Assembly (NCBI GenBank): GCA_029432775.1
Contig: JAROAZ010000014.1
Location: 83,048-147,047, forward strand
Direction: 5' to 3'
DNA length: 64,000 nt
DNA from: Pontiellaceae bacterium B12227
Lineage (GTDB): Bacteria; Verrucomicrobiota; Kiritimatiellia; Kiritimatiellales; Pontiellaceae
Below are positions 8,487 to 18,311 of the stretch, one piece after another. Position 1 is the stretch's first letter. The number at the start of each line of letters is the position of its first letter. A model generated the notes under the pieces. It did not search any database. It was not told where the DNA came from and saw nothing but the letters and a program-made list of their open reading frames with translations. A program made the position numbers and the translations under genes.

Positions 8487-8828
8487 CTATTTTTCTATTT
8501 CATCTAAATGAAAAACACGCTTCAAAATCATAAACTCTCTTACTGTTGCAACCTTCCGGTAGCTGATGCTCAGTGGAATAATGAATGCCGAACCAAGAAT
8601 AACAATGCCAGACAGCACGGCAGGATATTCCCGGATGAATGGCTGTAAGCTGAGAACCAGCATCAGCATGACAATGGCGAACATTGTGCCGTAGATCCCT
8701 TCGGCGCCTCGGGTTGCAACTGCCAGGTCTGTGCCATTGGCGATTTTCTTCTTTTTAACTCCAACCAAAATGGCGTGAGCTTTCTCCGCAGTCATTTTGC
8801 TGACATCAACATTAATGATTGTTCTCAT
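8487..8828 (-). CDS. small membrane protein of unknown function
   Basis: A 113-residue protein I do not recognise. A basic cytoplasmic N-terminus (MTAEKAHAILVGVKKKKIANG) is followed by two hydrophobic helices (about 48-67 and 71-90) and a charged C-terminal tail. It lies co-directionally between the thymidine phosphorylase and the methyltransferase genes. No functional motif is visible. Confidence 0.6.
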   Translation of the reverse strand: MRTIINVDVSKMTAEKAHAILVGVKKKKIANGTDLAVATRGAEGIYGTMFAIVMLMLVLSLQPFIREYPAVLSGIVILGSAFIIPLSISYRKVATVREFMILKRVFHLDEIEK

Positions 8829-8881
8829 ACCTTTTTCCTCAGCGATTAGTGGGGGCGTTCAAAGATCTCTCTGGTGGTCGG

Positions 8882-10156
8882 CTAGGATTCGATGATTTCC
8901 AGAATCAGGGGTGGGGGCTCAACTGCTTGATCTGCAATCCGGAAGGCGGGTTCCAGGGTTTGGAAAAGGGCGGTTTGGTCTTCGTGTCCATTGGAGTGGA
9001 CGATGCAGAGCGGTTCGCCTTTTTCGATGCGCTCGCCGATTTTCCGAAGGTTGGAAATGCCGACGGCGTGGTCGATGGTGTCGGTGGTTTTGGCGCGCCC
9101 GGCGCCGAGCAGAAGAGAGGCGCGGCCGATGGCCTCGGCATCGCATTTTGAAATGAAGCCCGATTGCGGAGCGGGCAGTGGAATCTGTTTTCCAGCGGTT
9201 GGAAGTCCGGCCGCGAGATCGCCGCCGTGGCAGGTGACCATCTGTTCGAATTTCTGCAGAGCGGTGCCGTTTTCCAATGCCTGGAAAATTCCGGGATCGG
9301 GGATCCCGGCTACAGCAAGCATGTGTTCGGCGAGGGTGATGGTGAGGCCCTGTGAATCGGCGGGCCCTTTTCCGGATAGAATATCGAGCGATTCCTGCAC
9401 TTCGAGCGCGTTGCCGACGGTGGTGCCGAGGGGCTGGTTCATGTCGGTGATAAGGGCAGTCACCTTTTTGCCCATGGCAACACCGGTGTCGACGAGGCCT
9501 TTGGCGAGGGCCCGGGCGTTTTCAATATTCTTCATGAAGGCGCCGGAACCGCACTTGACGTCGAGGACGAGCGAGTCGATGCCTTCGGCCATTTTTTTGG
9601 ACATGATGGAGGAGACGATGAGCGGGATGGAGGGCACGGTGGCAGTGACGTCGCGCAGGGCGTAGAGTTTTTTGTCGGCCGGGGCAATTTCGGCGGTCTG
9701 GCCGATCATGGAGCAACCGACGGCTTTCAGGGTCTGGAAGAATTCGGGCTCGGAGAGGCCGACGCGGTAGCCGGCAATGGACTCGAGTTTATCGAGGGTG
9801 CCGCCGGTGATGCCGAGTCCGCGGCCGGAGATCATGGGGACGGTGCCGCCACAGGCGGCGACGAGGGGGGCGAGGGGAATGGATATTTTGTCGCCGATGC
9901 CGCCGGTGGAGTGTTTGTCGACCTTAACGCCGCGAATGGAATCGGGATCAATTACTTTCCCTGATTCCATCATGGCGAGGGTGAGGTCGGCTGTTTCGCG
10001 GGGCGTCATTCCGTTAAAGTAGATGGCCATGGCGAGGGCCGACATCTGGTAGTCGGGGATATCGCCTTTAGTGTAGCCGTCGATGAAATCGCGGATTTCA
10101 TTGGAGTCGAGTTCCGCGCCGTCCCGTTTCTTTTCGATAATCCATTGAGGTAACAT
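8882..10156 (-). CDS. deoA: thymidine / pyrimidine-nucleoside phosphorylase
   Basis: Phosphorolysis of thymidine (and perhaps uridine) to base and deoxyribose-1-phosphate in pyrimidine salvage. The 424 residues match the family length. The hallmark motif is VDKHSTGGIGDKIS (phosphate binding) followed by MISGRGLG.TGGTLDKLE; VLDVKCGSGAFMK and DMNQPLG..VGN.LEV are also present. Whether it is DeoA or the broader Pdp type cannot be decided by eye. Four single-mismatch TTCCAANSNTTGGAA sites lie within 340 bases at its 3' end, where they encode FQTLE, ISNLRK, PTAGKQ and FQALEN in different frames. Confidence 0.92.
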   Translation of the reverse strand: MLPQWIIEKKRDGAELDSNEIRDFIDGYTKGDIPDYQMSALAMAIYFNGMTPRETADLTLAMMESGKVIDPDSIRGVKVDKHSTGGIGDKISIPLAPLVAACGGTVPMISGRGLGITGGTLDKLESIAGYRVGLSEPEFFQTLKAVGCSMIGQTAEIAPADKKLYALRDVTATVPSIPLIVSSIMSKKMAEGIDSLVLDVKCGSGAFMKNIENARALAKGLVDTGVAMGKKVTALITDMNQPLGTTVGNALEVQESLDILSGKGPADSQGLTITLAEHMLAVAGIPDPGIFQALENGTALQKFEQMVTCHGGDLAAGLPTAGKQIPLPAPQSGFISKCDAEAIGRASLLLGAGRAKTTDTIDHAVGISNLRKIGERIEKGEPLCIVHSNGHEDQTALFQTLEPAFRIADQAVEPPPLILEIIES

Positions 10157-10266
10157 GGGATCAGAATAGTGGGAGGGTTGTCTTATGCCACGTTTTTAAT
10201 ATAGTTTTTCTCTGTGGCGCACTCTGTTAGCATTTACGTCCAACACCGCCGTGCGAAGGAGCATTT

Positions 10267-13200
10267 TTGGATATGATGAAAGCAATAAAGCTGTTTTTGA
10301 TCTGCCTGCTGGCCGGGGCCCGGTTTTCTGCGTACGGAGCCGAAGAGGAAGTTCGAACCGTTCGAGTGGGAATATTTCAGGTGGAACCGCTGAATTTTAC
10401 GAACGCAACCGGGAAGGCGGACGGGCTGAATCCGGATCTGTTGCGCGAAATTTCCGGCCAACTCAACCGGTGGCAACCGGTGTTTGTTCCGGTGACCTGG
10501 GCGGAAGGGCTCGCGCAACTGCAGAGCGAGCAGATCGACGTGATGATGTCGGTGACCAAGACGCTGGAGCGCACCAAGGTGATGGATTATTCCACTGTGC
10601 CCGTGCTGGAGGTGTGGGGGCAGGTTTATGTGCTCAGGGGGTCGGGCATTGAGAGCACATACGATCTTGAAAGCTGCAGTATCGGTTTGGTCAAGGCAGA
10701 CATCCATGGCAAAAACTTCATCCGGCTGGCTGATGCTTACGGCATTAACTACGACATTGTAGAGTATGGTTCCCATCGGGAGGTCCTTGCCGCCGTTGCC
10801 GCGGGGGAAGTCATGGCGGGCGTGGTGCCGAGTCATTTCGGATTGCGGCAGAGTACGCGCTATGCCGTCGTGGGCACCCCCATTCAGTTTTCCCCGGCAC
10901 CGATCTATTTTGCCGTTAAGAAGGGGCTGAATGCAGATGTTATCGCGGATATCGATTCCGTGATGATGTCCTGGAAAGAGGATGAGAACTCTTACTATTA
11001 CAAGCGCTTTTCCTACTGGTTCGCGAGAAACCTTTCCTGGAACGAATCGGTGCCGGTCTGGCTGAAAGTCGTAGTCGTGATCACGCTGGCAACTACGCTG
11101 TTGTTGCTCTTTCTCAGCTGGCTGCTTAAGCATCAGGTGAAAATGCGGACCCTGGAGCTGAGTGAGAGTGAGGAGCGCTACCGGTTGATTGTGGAAAATC
11201 AATCGGATCTGGTGGTGAAGGTGGATAAGGCCGGACGTTTCAGTTATGTGAGCCCTTCGTATTGCGATGTATTTGGAAAGACGGAGGAGGAGCTGATCGG
11301 AAACAAATTTCTGCCGCTGGTACATGAAGATGACCATGCTTCAACGGAGCAGGAGTTTATGAAAATTTTTACTCCTCCGCATACCGCCTATATTGAGCAA
11401 CGGGCTTTGACCCGCCACGGCTGGCGCTGGTTTTCGTGGCACGACTCGGCCATTCTGGATGAGGAGGGACTGGTTCAGGATATCATCGGTATCGGCCGGG
11501 ACATTACGGCGCGCAAGGAGGCGGAAGAAGCTTCAAGAAAGAGTTCGGAGCGCCTGGAACTGGCCACCCGTGCCGGGCAGGTGGGCATCTGGGAATATGA
11601 GCTTTCAGAGGACAAACTCATCTGGGATGACCAGATGTTCAAGATCTATGATGTGGAGCGCAGTACGTTCAGCGGCAAGCTCGAGGCGTGGGAGCAGACG
11701 TTGCATCCGGATGATCTGGAGTCCGCACGGGCGATCTTCCGAAAGGCCATTGAGAGCGGCCATACGTTCGAGACGGAGTTCAGGGTTATCGGGCAGAGCA
11801 GGCAGGTTAAGCATATTCGTGCTTTGGCCGACCTGGAGCGGGATGAGCAAGGAAATCCGGTCCGTGCTATCGGCATGAACTGGGATGTCTCGGCGCAACG
11901 GCAAATGGTGGCCGCTCTGACGGCCAGCGAGCGCGATTATCGGCAGCTGTTCGAAAATATGACCACCGGTTTTCTGCAACTGGAAGTCATGACTAATGCC
12001 GCAGGTTCGCCGAGCGCTTTTCGAATCGTACAGGTTAATGAGGCCGGATGCTCGATGACCCGGCTGAGCCGGAACCAGCTGATTGGTCATACGCTGAGCG
12101 AAGTTTTCCACCCCTTGGAAGAGCAGTGGTTTGATGTCTTGTCGAAGGTGGCAATCACGGGAAAAGCTTCGGCTTATGAAAATCGAATCGAGGCCTTGGA
12201 TCTGGTGCTTTCGGCCTGGATTTTTGTTCCGAAACCCGGATTTATCGCGTTGGTTGTTTCTGATAATACGGCCCGCCGGATGGCTGAAGACGCGGTGCTT
12301 CGTGCCCAGCAGCAGCTGGAGCATATTGTAAACAATACGAAGGATGTTATCTGGCAGATTGATCTGCAGGGTAATTATATATATGCGAACGTTTCTGCTG
12401 AAGCGCTCACCGGTTATAAAATGGATCAGATTCTGAAGATGAATGTGCTCCAGCTGATTACGACGGACTTCCATGAAATGGCGAAAACACGCCTGAAAAA
12501 CAGAATTGCGGGCAATCCGGATGAAGAGGACTATTCCTTCACGATCCGCTGTGCTGACGGATCGGTGAAGTGGCTTGAGCTATCGACCAACGAAGTGTAC
12601 GGAAATGATGGGGAATTAGAGGCCATTCAGGGGGTTGCGCGCGATATTACGGTGCGCAAAAAAGCGGAGCGCGAGCTGGAAGAGTCCCGGCAGTTTCTAC
12701 GTAACATTCTTGATATGATTCCGGTGGGTGTGTTTTGGAAAGACATCGACCTGAACTATCTGGGAGGAAATAAGACCTTTTTCAATGCACTCGGTTACTC
12801 TGAAATGGAAGAGATTATCGGGAAGGATGATTTTTCAATCAACGAAGACGGGGCGTTGGCTGAGACGTATCAGGCTGTCGACCGTCAGGTTCTGGCGACG
12901 GGCGAATCTCTTTTCAATTACGATAATACGCTGAAGGGCAAGGACGGGACGGTTTACGACTTGCTGAGCTCTAAAATGCCTCTGAGGAATGTGGATGGAG
13001 AAATCGTCGGGGTTCTCGGGGCCTATGTTGATATGACCGAGCAGAAAGCCGCAGAGCAGAAGCTGGAAGAATCCCGCCATTTCCTGCGCAGTATTATCGA
13101 TACCATACCGGCGCGTGTTTTCTGGAAGGATAAGGATTCGGTCTACCTGGGTTGTAACCTCGCTTTTGCCGAGGATTCGGGGGTGGGCCGGCCGGAGGAT

Positions 13201-14961
13201 CTGGTCGGGAAGTCAGACTATGATATGAGCTGGTCGACAGAAGAGGCCGATCTCTACCGGCAGGATGATGCGGAGGTGATGGCAAGTGGAATTGAGCGTG
13301 TTGACTGCGAAGAACCGCAGACGCGTTCGGATGGAAGTATTTTCTGGTTAAGTACCAGTAAAGTTCCAATTCGTGATCGGGCTGGACAGATTATCGGGGT
13401 TCTGGGGGCCTATCAGGATATTACGGACCGGAAAATCCTGGAGGGGGAGCGTATACGGCTCTCTGCTGCCATCAACCAATCCGCGGAAGCCATTGTAATT
13501 ACGGATGAGCACGGGATGATTCAGTATGTGAATCCGGCCTTTGAAGAGGTAACCGGGTTCAGTGTGGAGGAAGCGCTCGGGACAAATCTTTCGATCATGA
13601 AGAGTAACCGGCATGATGATCGGTTTTATGATGCGCTTTGGGAGAAGGTCCGTTCGGGCCAATCCTGGAACGGGCGAATTATCAACCGGCATAAAAACGG
13701 AACCTATTATACTTCTGAAGCCGCGTTTTCCCCGGTGAAGGACAGCCAGAACCGTATTGTCAACTATGTGGCGGCTGTTCGTGATGTCAGCCGGCAGGTT
13801 GAGCTGGAAGAGCATATGCGCCAGGCTCAGAAGATGGATGCGGTGGGGCGCCTGGCCGGCGGCGTTGCTCATGATTTTAATAATATTCTTCAGTCGATTC
13901 TCGGCTTCAGTGGAATTCTGTTGGCGGAGATGGAGGCCGGGACCCCGCAATATGAGGATGTCTCCGAAATTCGGAAGGCGGCGCGCCGGGCAGGGGATCT
14001 GACTCGTCAGCTGTTGACACTTAGCCGGAAGCATAATGTTGAATATGCGGTGCTGGATCTGAATTCAATAATCCGCAGCAACGAAAAGATGATGAGTCGC
14101 CTGATTGGCGAACGCGTTCAGTTTGAGTTCGATTTTGATCCGGATTTGAAACCGGTCCTGGCAGATCTCAGCCAGATTGAGCAGATCATTCTAAACCTCT
14201 TTATTAATGCTCGCGATGCGATGCCGGAAGGGGGGGCTCTGAGGGTAAAAACCTTTAATGTCTCAGAACCTTCAGGAAATCAGGAGGAAGTCGCGGATAC
14301 ATTTACTCAGGTTTGCCTGGAGGTTTCCGACTCCGGGTGCGGAATCCGGGACGATGTCCGCGAGCATCTGTTTGAGCCGTTTTTTACCACGAAACGTGTG
14401 GGCGAGGGTACCGGGCTCGGGCTGTCCGTGGTTTATGGAATTGTGCAGCAGCATGGCGGACGGATTGAGGTGAAAAGTAAGGTGGGAGAAGGAGCCGTAT
14501 TCAGTGTCTTCCTGCCGGTTTGCGATTTAAACAGGACGGAAGAACCCGAAGAGGATCAGAATGGAACTTTCGCTCTATCGCTTGAAGGGCATAATGAAAC
14601 CGTGCTTGTCGTGGAAGATGATACGGTGGTCCGCGAGCTGACCGATCGAATGCTCGGCGATGCCGGTTATTCGGTGGTGGCTGTCGGCAGTATGAAGGAG
14701 GCGCAAACTGAGCTGGAACGCGGGAAAATAGATTTTCTGCTGGCTGATGTGGTGCTCCCTGATGGAAACGGATTGGATTTTGCACGGAATTCCCGGGAGT
14801 ACGGCCATTTTCCGGTGCTGCTCTGCAGCGGCTATTCCCATGGCCCGGAAATGTATGAGGCTATGCAGGTAAATGGGTTCCGCTATCTGGAAAAGCCCGT
14901 GGGCAGTATGCAGCTGTTGCAAACGGTTAGGGAAATGCTTGATGAATCCCGCTCGGTATAG
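10267..14961 (+). CDS. hybrid sensor histidine kinase with periplasmic binding domain and seven PAS domains
   Basis: A 1564-residue membrane sensor. In order: signal peptide; periplasmic solute-binding domain of the SBP_bac_3 type (about 30-255, opening with VRVGIFQVEPLNF); one membrane helix (about 268-289); seven PAS/PAC modules (about 300-415, 425-550, 550-675, 680-800, 805-930, 935-1055, 1060-1180); a HisKA dimerisation domain with phospho-acceptor H1202 in GGVAHDFNN; an HATPase domain with N-box NLFINARDAM and G-boxes DSGCGI and GEGTGLGLS; and a receiver domain with phospho-acceptor D1494. PAS5 and PAS6 are clearly similar to each other (internal duplication). A TTG at 10267 lies 5 bases after AAGGAG; the ATGs at 10273 and 10276 are alternatives. 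A stand-alone receiver gene follows, so a multi-step phosphorelay is likely. The ligand is unknown. Confidence 0.93.
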   Translation: MDMMKAIKLFLICLLAGARFSAYGAEEEVRTVRVGIFQVEPLNFTNATGKADGLNPDLLREISGQLNRWQPVFVPVTWAEGLAQLQSEQIDVMMSVTKTLERTKVMDYSTVPVLEVWGQVYVLRGSGIESTYDLESCSIGLVKADIHGKNFIRLADAYGINYDIVEYGSHREVLAAVAAGEVMAGVVPSHFGLRQSTRYAVVGTPIQFSPAPIYFAVKKGLNADVIADIDSVMMSWKEDENSYYYKRFSYWFARNLSWNESVPVWLKVVVVITLATTLLLLFLSWLLKHQVKMRTLELSESEERYRLIVENQSDLVVKVDKAGRFSYVSPSYCDVFGKTEEELIGNKFLPLVHEDDHASTEQEFMKIFTPPHTAYIEQRALTRHGWRWFSWHDSAILDEEGLVQDIIGIGRDITARKEAEEASRKSSERLELATRAGQVGIWEYELSEDKLIWDDQMFKIYDVERSTFSGKLEAWEQTLHPDDLESARAIFRKAIESGHTFETEFRVIGQSRQVKHIRALADLERDEQGNPVRAIGMNWDVSAQRQMVAALTASERDYRQLFENMTTGFLQLEVMTNAAGSPSAFRIVQVNEAGCSMTRLSRNQLIGHTLSEVFHPLEEQWFDVLSKVAITGKASAYENRIEALDLVLSAWIFVPKPGFIALVVSDNTARRMAEDAVLRAQQQLEHIVNNTKDVIWQIDLQGNYIYANVSAEALTGYKMDQILKMNVLQLITTDFHEMAKTRLKNRIAGNPDEEDYSFTIRCADGSVKWLELSTNEVYGNDGELEAIQGVARDITVRKKAERELEESRQFLRNILDMIPVGVFWKDIDLNYLGGNKTFFNALGYSEMEEIIGKDDFSINEDGALAETYQAVDRQVLATGESLFNYDNTLKGKDGTVYDLLSSKMPLRNVDGEIVGVLGAYVDMTEQKAAEQKLEESRHFLRSIIDTIPARVFWKDKDSVYLGCNLAFAEDSGVGRPEDLVGKSDYDMSWSTEEADLYRQDDAEVMASGIERVDCEEPQTRSDGSIFWLSTSKVPIRDRAGQIIGVLGAYQDITDRKILEGERIRLSAAINQSAEAIVITDEHGMIQYVNPAFEEVTGFSVEEALGTNLSIMKSNRHDDRFYDALWEKVRSGQSWNGRIINRHKNGTYYTSEAAFSPVKDSQNRIVNYVAAVRDVSRQVELEEHMRQAQKMDAVGRLAGGVAHDFNNILQSILGFSGILLAEMEAGTPQYEDVSEIRKAARRAGDLTRQLLTLSRKHNVEYAVLDLNSIIRSNEKMMSRLIGERVQFEFDFDPDLKPVLADLSQIEQIILNLFINARDAMPEGGALRVKTFNVSEPSGNQEEVADTFTQVCLEVSDSGCGIRDDVREHLFEPFFTTKRVGEGTGLGLSVVYGIVQQHGGRIEVKSKVGEGAVFSVFLPVCDLNRTEEPEEDQNGTFALSLEGHNETVLVVEDDTVVRELTDRMLGDAGYSVVAVGSMKEAQTELERGKIDFLLADVVLPDGNGLDFARNSREYGHFPVLLCSGYSHGPEMYEAMQVNGFRYLEKPVGSMQLLQTVREMLDESRSV

Positions 14962-14993
14962 TTTCCTCACTAACGTTTAAAAGGAGAGAACGT

Positions 14994-15359
14994 ATGGCCC
15001 GCATTCTGATTATTGACGATGACGAAACAATTCGTAGTGTTTTCAACCGTTTCCTGACGGGGAAGGGTTATGAAGTGTTAGTGGCGGCTGATGGCCGGCA
15101 GGGGCTTCGTGTATTGGAGGAGGCCGCAGTTGATCTCGTGATTACAGATATCATGATGCCGGAAACGGACGGTCTTGAAGTGGTTATGGCCATTCGGGGT
15201 AAAGATGCGGATATCCCGGTCATTGCCATTTCCGGCGGCATGCATGCCATGCCCATGGACTTTCTGCCAATGGCTAAAAAATTCGGAGCAAAGGATGTGC
15301 TCTACAAACCGGTAGAACTTGATGACCTCCTCAGCGCCGTAAAAGCTGCTTTGGATTAG
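14994..15359 (+). CDS. single-domain response regulator (CheY-like receiver)
   Basis: A 121-residue receiver domain with no output domain. Present are the acidic pair DDD near residues 8-10, the phospho-acceptor in VITDIMMPE (D53 or so), the conserved Ser in AISGG and the Lys in LYKPV. It follows the hybrid kinase by 32 bases with a strong AAAGGAGAG ribosome-binding site, so it probably receives phosphate from that kinase or shuttles it to another partner. Confidence 0.9.
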   Translation: MARILIIDDDETIRSVFNRFLTGKGYEVLVAADGRQGLRVLEEAAVDLVITDIMMPETDGLEVVMAIRGKDADIPVIAISGGMHAMPMDFLPMAKKFGAKDVLYKPVELDDLLSAVKAALD

Positions 15360-15441
15360 CAGTTTTGAAATATTGCATTTCCGGACACTGGAAGGGGTGT
15401 TTTCATTGAACCTTCATTGAGTGCCCGGAGTTTGCTCTCAA

Positions 15442-16920
15442 TTAATCGAGGTTCACCACCACGCCCTGCTCGCCATAGACGAAGGGTACTTTAATAAAGG
15501 CGATCTTCTTGCTGATTTTTTTCGCTTCCGCTTTACGGGCCGCTTTAATGGCCTCCTCTTTCAGCGAAAGGTCGCCATTCGAGGCCTTAATGGCCGCCGT
15601 TACCGATTTATTCCGCGTGGTTTTCACAATTTCGGCCATTTCGAAGAGTCCCAGCAGCAACTGGGCTCCATAGCCGCGGCCGATCACATCGTAGCCCGGT
15701 CGGCCGAAACCATGGTCAGAGGCCGGGGCGTGATCCGGGCGGAAAACACCCTGCCAACCCAGATCCACAAGCGTATGCACCACCTTGGCCAGCTCCTCGC
15801 GGTGCTCGGCATGATGCCCTTCCCGGAAGTTCTTGCCGTCGGTCTCGATGGGGCGCAGATGAATGTGGGGGAAGATTTCCTCCATATTCATGCCCTTCAT
15901 CGCACCGTATTCCGCAATCTCACGAATTACCGTGGTAATATCACGGTTGCTTTCGTTCGCCATCAGCGAGCCGATACACATATTCACTCCGCAGCCATGA
16001 TCGAGCAGAAACTTATAGCCTGCCGATCCGCCGACGGTGCGGGGTGTTCCCAGGAAAGGAGAAAAGGCCGGGTCGTCGGCATGGCAGCAGAGGCGCACCC
16101 CGGCGGCGTTGGCCACCGGAACGACGGCATCGAGGAAATAGGCAATGTGCTCCTGCAGGACATCGACCGACATGCCTTCATATTTTGAAACGGCGGCGCG
16201 GAAATCATCGAGCGTGAATCCCGCCTGTGCGCCGGGAAGACCGGCTGTGATCATGGCCGCGAGTTCCTCCTGACGTTCCGGATGGTCGACCAGATAGGTA
16301 TTCCAGTATTTCCGGGCCTCCTCCACTTCCTGCTTACTGAAGGAGCCGTCATCAATGTATCCCTGCTCTGAATCGTGGCGTTTCAGCAGAAAGATGTCGA
16401 ACGCGGCGAACGCGGAGTGAATATATTTAAGTGTTTTGGAACCGTCGGGCAGGTTCGTGATGCTTGTACGCGTCCAGTCGGCCACCAGCATAAAGTTGCC
16501 CACCACATTATTCACCCCGAAACGACCGAGGTTTTGCAGGCTGGTTTTATAATGACTGATATGTTGCTCACGATTCGGGCTTCCGTTCTTAATGTCTTCC
16601 GTGAAGACCAGACTTTCCGCCGTATCCCAGACCAGTCCGGTGCGCACGCCGTTCATGGTATACCACTGGAAAAGCTTCATGCCTTCAAGGTCAGCCGGGG
16701 CATCGGAATGAGGCAGGAATTCAACTTCAATCTTACGTTTTGCGATCTCGGTTTCGGTCCAGATTTCTCCGGCCGGAATGTGGTGGAGCGCAGTGATGAT
16801 ATTGGTCACACCCGGGGTCTGCTGGATATTCCGTATAGAAACTTCATCTTCCGGCCCAAACCAGCGCATTCCGGCTCTTACGCGTTCCCGATTCCAGTTT
16901 TGATTGAAGATTTCGCTCAT
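15442..16920 (-). CDS. uxuA: mannonate dehydratase UxuA
   Basis: Dehydrates D-mannonate to 2-keto-3-deoxy-D-gluconate (KDG) in glucuronate catabolism. The family N-terminus is clear (MRWFGP.D.VS...I.Q.PGV..IITALHHIP.GE.W) and so are the metal-binding region LCCHADDPAFSP and the C-terminal HPDHA-type block (FRPDHAPASDHGFGRPGYDVIGRGY). At 492 residues it is longer than the roughly 390-residue E. coli enzyme. The extra sequence lies in the middle (about residues 130-240), a form common in Bacteroidetes and PVC-type bacteria. It is divergent from kdgK, whose product takes the next step, across a 295-base shared promoter region. Confidence 0.92.
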   Translation of the reverse strand: MSEIFNQNWNRERVRAGMRWFGPEDEVSIRNIQQTPGVTNIITALHHIPAGEIWTETEIAKRKIEVEFLPHSDAPADLEGMKLFQWYTMNGVRTGLVWDTAESLVFTEDIKNGSPNREQHISHYKTSLQNLGRFGVNNVVGNFMLVADWTRTSITNLPDGSKTLKYIHSAFAAFDIFLLKRHDSEQGYIDDGSFSKQEVEEARKYWNTYLVDHPERQEELAAMITAGLPGAQAGFTLDDFRAAVSKYEGMSVDVLQEHIAYFLDAVVPVANAAGVRLCCHADDPAFSPFLGTPRTVGGSAGYKFLLDHGCGVNMCIGSLMANESNRDITTVIREIAEYGAMKGMNMEEIFPHIHLRPIETDGKNFREGHHAEHREELAKVVHTLVDLGWQGVFRPDHAPASDHGFGRPGYDVIGRGYGAQLLLGLFEMAEIVKTTRNKSVTAAIKASNGDLSLKEEAIKAARKAEAKKISKKIAFIKVPFVYGEQGVVVNLD

Positions 16921-17215
16921 GATTTCTGCCCTGTGAATAAAGTTAAGTGCCTGTTAGCGGAAACCCCTGTAAATACGCCTTAAACTCAGTTTAATTGCGC
17001 AAATCGGTTCCCATTAGTAACGGTTGGTAAATCGGCGGCAATATCGGCCGATCGTTTCTAAAAATCAATGTTTTTCCTTGTCAAAAAATCGATAAAAGCG
17101 TTTTCTCAAACCATTGAGGCGTAAATGGAGCATGGTGGGCACCCGGGTTGGTTGCAGGCCTTGAATAGGCTGTTAATAACCTGTTGATCAAAGAGAAACC
17201 CCTGGAGAAGAGAAA
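16921..17215. promoter_or_regulatory. divergent intergenic region between uxuA and kdgK
   Basis: 295 bases with no gene that must hold the promoters for both divergent operons of the sugar-acid cluster. Short related words (CGGTTCCCATT, TAACGGTTGGTAA, AATCGGCGGCAATATCGG) and the palindrome ATCGGCCGAT sit around 16998-17052 and could be an operator. No confident -10/-35 pair or known KdgR/UxuR-type site is visible. Confidence 0.4.
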
Positions 17216-18289
17216 ATGACGACGAAAGAACCGAAAAAATACGCATTATTGGTCCCAACGAGCATGGGAGTTCGGCTGACCCCGGTCGATTCGCAGCCGT
17301 TTCATTGCAGCGACACCTTTAAAATGATGGCCACCAGTGCCGAGAGCAATGTGGCCAGTGTTTCATCCTATCTGGGCCTTCCAGTCAAGGTGCTGACCTC
17401 CTTTGTGAAAGGAAGCCCTGTCTCCCATTTCATTAAGGACAATCTCAAGAGCCGACGCATGGATTTTGAAGGGCCGGAGTTGGAGCAGGAGGATCCCTGG
17501 GGATTCAGGCATCAGATCAATATGGCCGACAGCGGATGGGGCTCACGCGGACCCCGCGTGCAGAACGACCGCGCCGGCGAAGTCGGACGCGAATTAAGTG
17601 CCGAAGACTTTGATCTGGAACGCATCTTTAAAGAAGAAGGTGTGCAAATCGTTCACCTTTCCGGCCTTATTGCCGCGCTCTCGCCGAAAACCTGTCAGTT
17701 CTGTCTGGATGTGGCCCGTGTGGCCAAGGAAAACGGTTCGCTGATATCCTTCGATCTCAACCATCGAGCCAGCTTCTGGAAGGGTCGGCAAGAGGAGCTC
17801 AGCAAAGCGTTTTCGGAAATTGCATCCCGTTCGGACATCCTGATCGGCAACGAAGAGGACTTCCAGCTCTGCCTCGATATCGAAGGACCGGAAGCAGGCG
17901 GCGCGGGACTTGACGAGAAGATCGACGGTTTCAAGGAAATGATCGGGCGCGTGCAGGCAGCCTATCCAAACGCAAAATACTTTGCCACCACGTTGCGGGA
18001 AGTCATTTCGGCCAACAGCCACATGTGGGGGGCACTGGTCACCGATTCCAATGAGTGGGAAGTGGTCAAGCCGCGCGAGATCGGCGTACTCGACCGCATC
18101 GGCGGTGGCGATGGATTTGTCGGCGGCCTGCTGTACGGCATTCTGAAGGGCTGGGATGTGCAGAAATGTGCGCGGTTCGGTTGGGCCAGCGGCGCTCTTG
18201 CGGCGACCATGCTGACCGACTATGCTCAGCCTGCTGATGAGGATCAGCTCTGGAGCATCTGGGAAGGCAACGCCCGCGTTAAACGTTAA
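17216..18289 (+). CDS. kdgK: PfkB-family sugar kinase, probable 2-keto-3-deoxygluconate kinase
   Basis: Cytoplasmic ribokinase-family kinase of 357 residues. The C-terminal signature is [16 protein letters not shown], containing the GxGD catalytic motif, preceded by the [11 protein letters not shown] and ILIGNEEDF strands typical of KDG kinases. Position decides the call: it is divergent from uxuA (which makes KDG) and starts the operon holding the 6-phosphogluconate dehydrogenases. Phosphorylation of KDG gives KDPG for aldol cleavage. An insert near residues 95-125, rich in G, R and D, makes it slightly longer than average. 5-dehydro-2-deoxygluconokinase is a less likely alternative. Confidence 0.85.
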   Translation: MTTKEPKKYALLVPTSMGVRLTPVDSQPFHCSDTFKMMATSAESNVASVSSYLGLPVKVLTSFVKGSPVSHFIKDNLKSRRMDFEGPELEQEDPWGFRHQINMADSGWGSRGPRVQNDRAGEVGRELSAEDFDLERIFKEEGVQIVHLSGLIAALSPKTCQFCLDVARVAKENGSLISFDLNHRASFWKGRQEELSKAFSEIASRSDILIGNEEDFQLCLDIEGPEAGGAGLDEKIDGFKEMIGRVQAAYPNAKYFATTLREVISANSHMWGALVTDSNEWEVVKPREIGVLDRIGGGDGFVGGLLYGILKGWDVQKCARFGWASGALAATMLTDYAQPADEDQLWSIWEGNARVKR

Positions 18290-18311
18290 TTTTATTATAA
18301 GGAGAGAAAAC

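Noticed and set aside
16998..17052. Operator for a KdgR- or UxuR-type regulator
   Set aside because: Only short imperfect words and one 10-base palindrome are visible; no match to a known consensus can be claimed.
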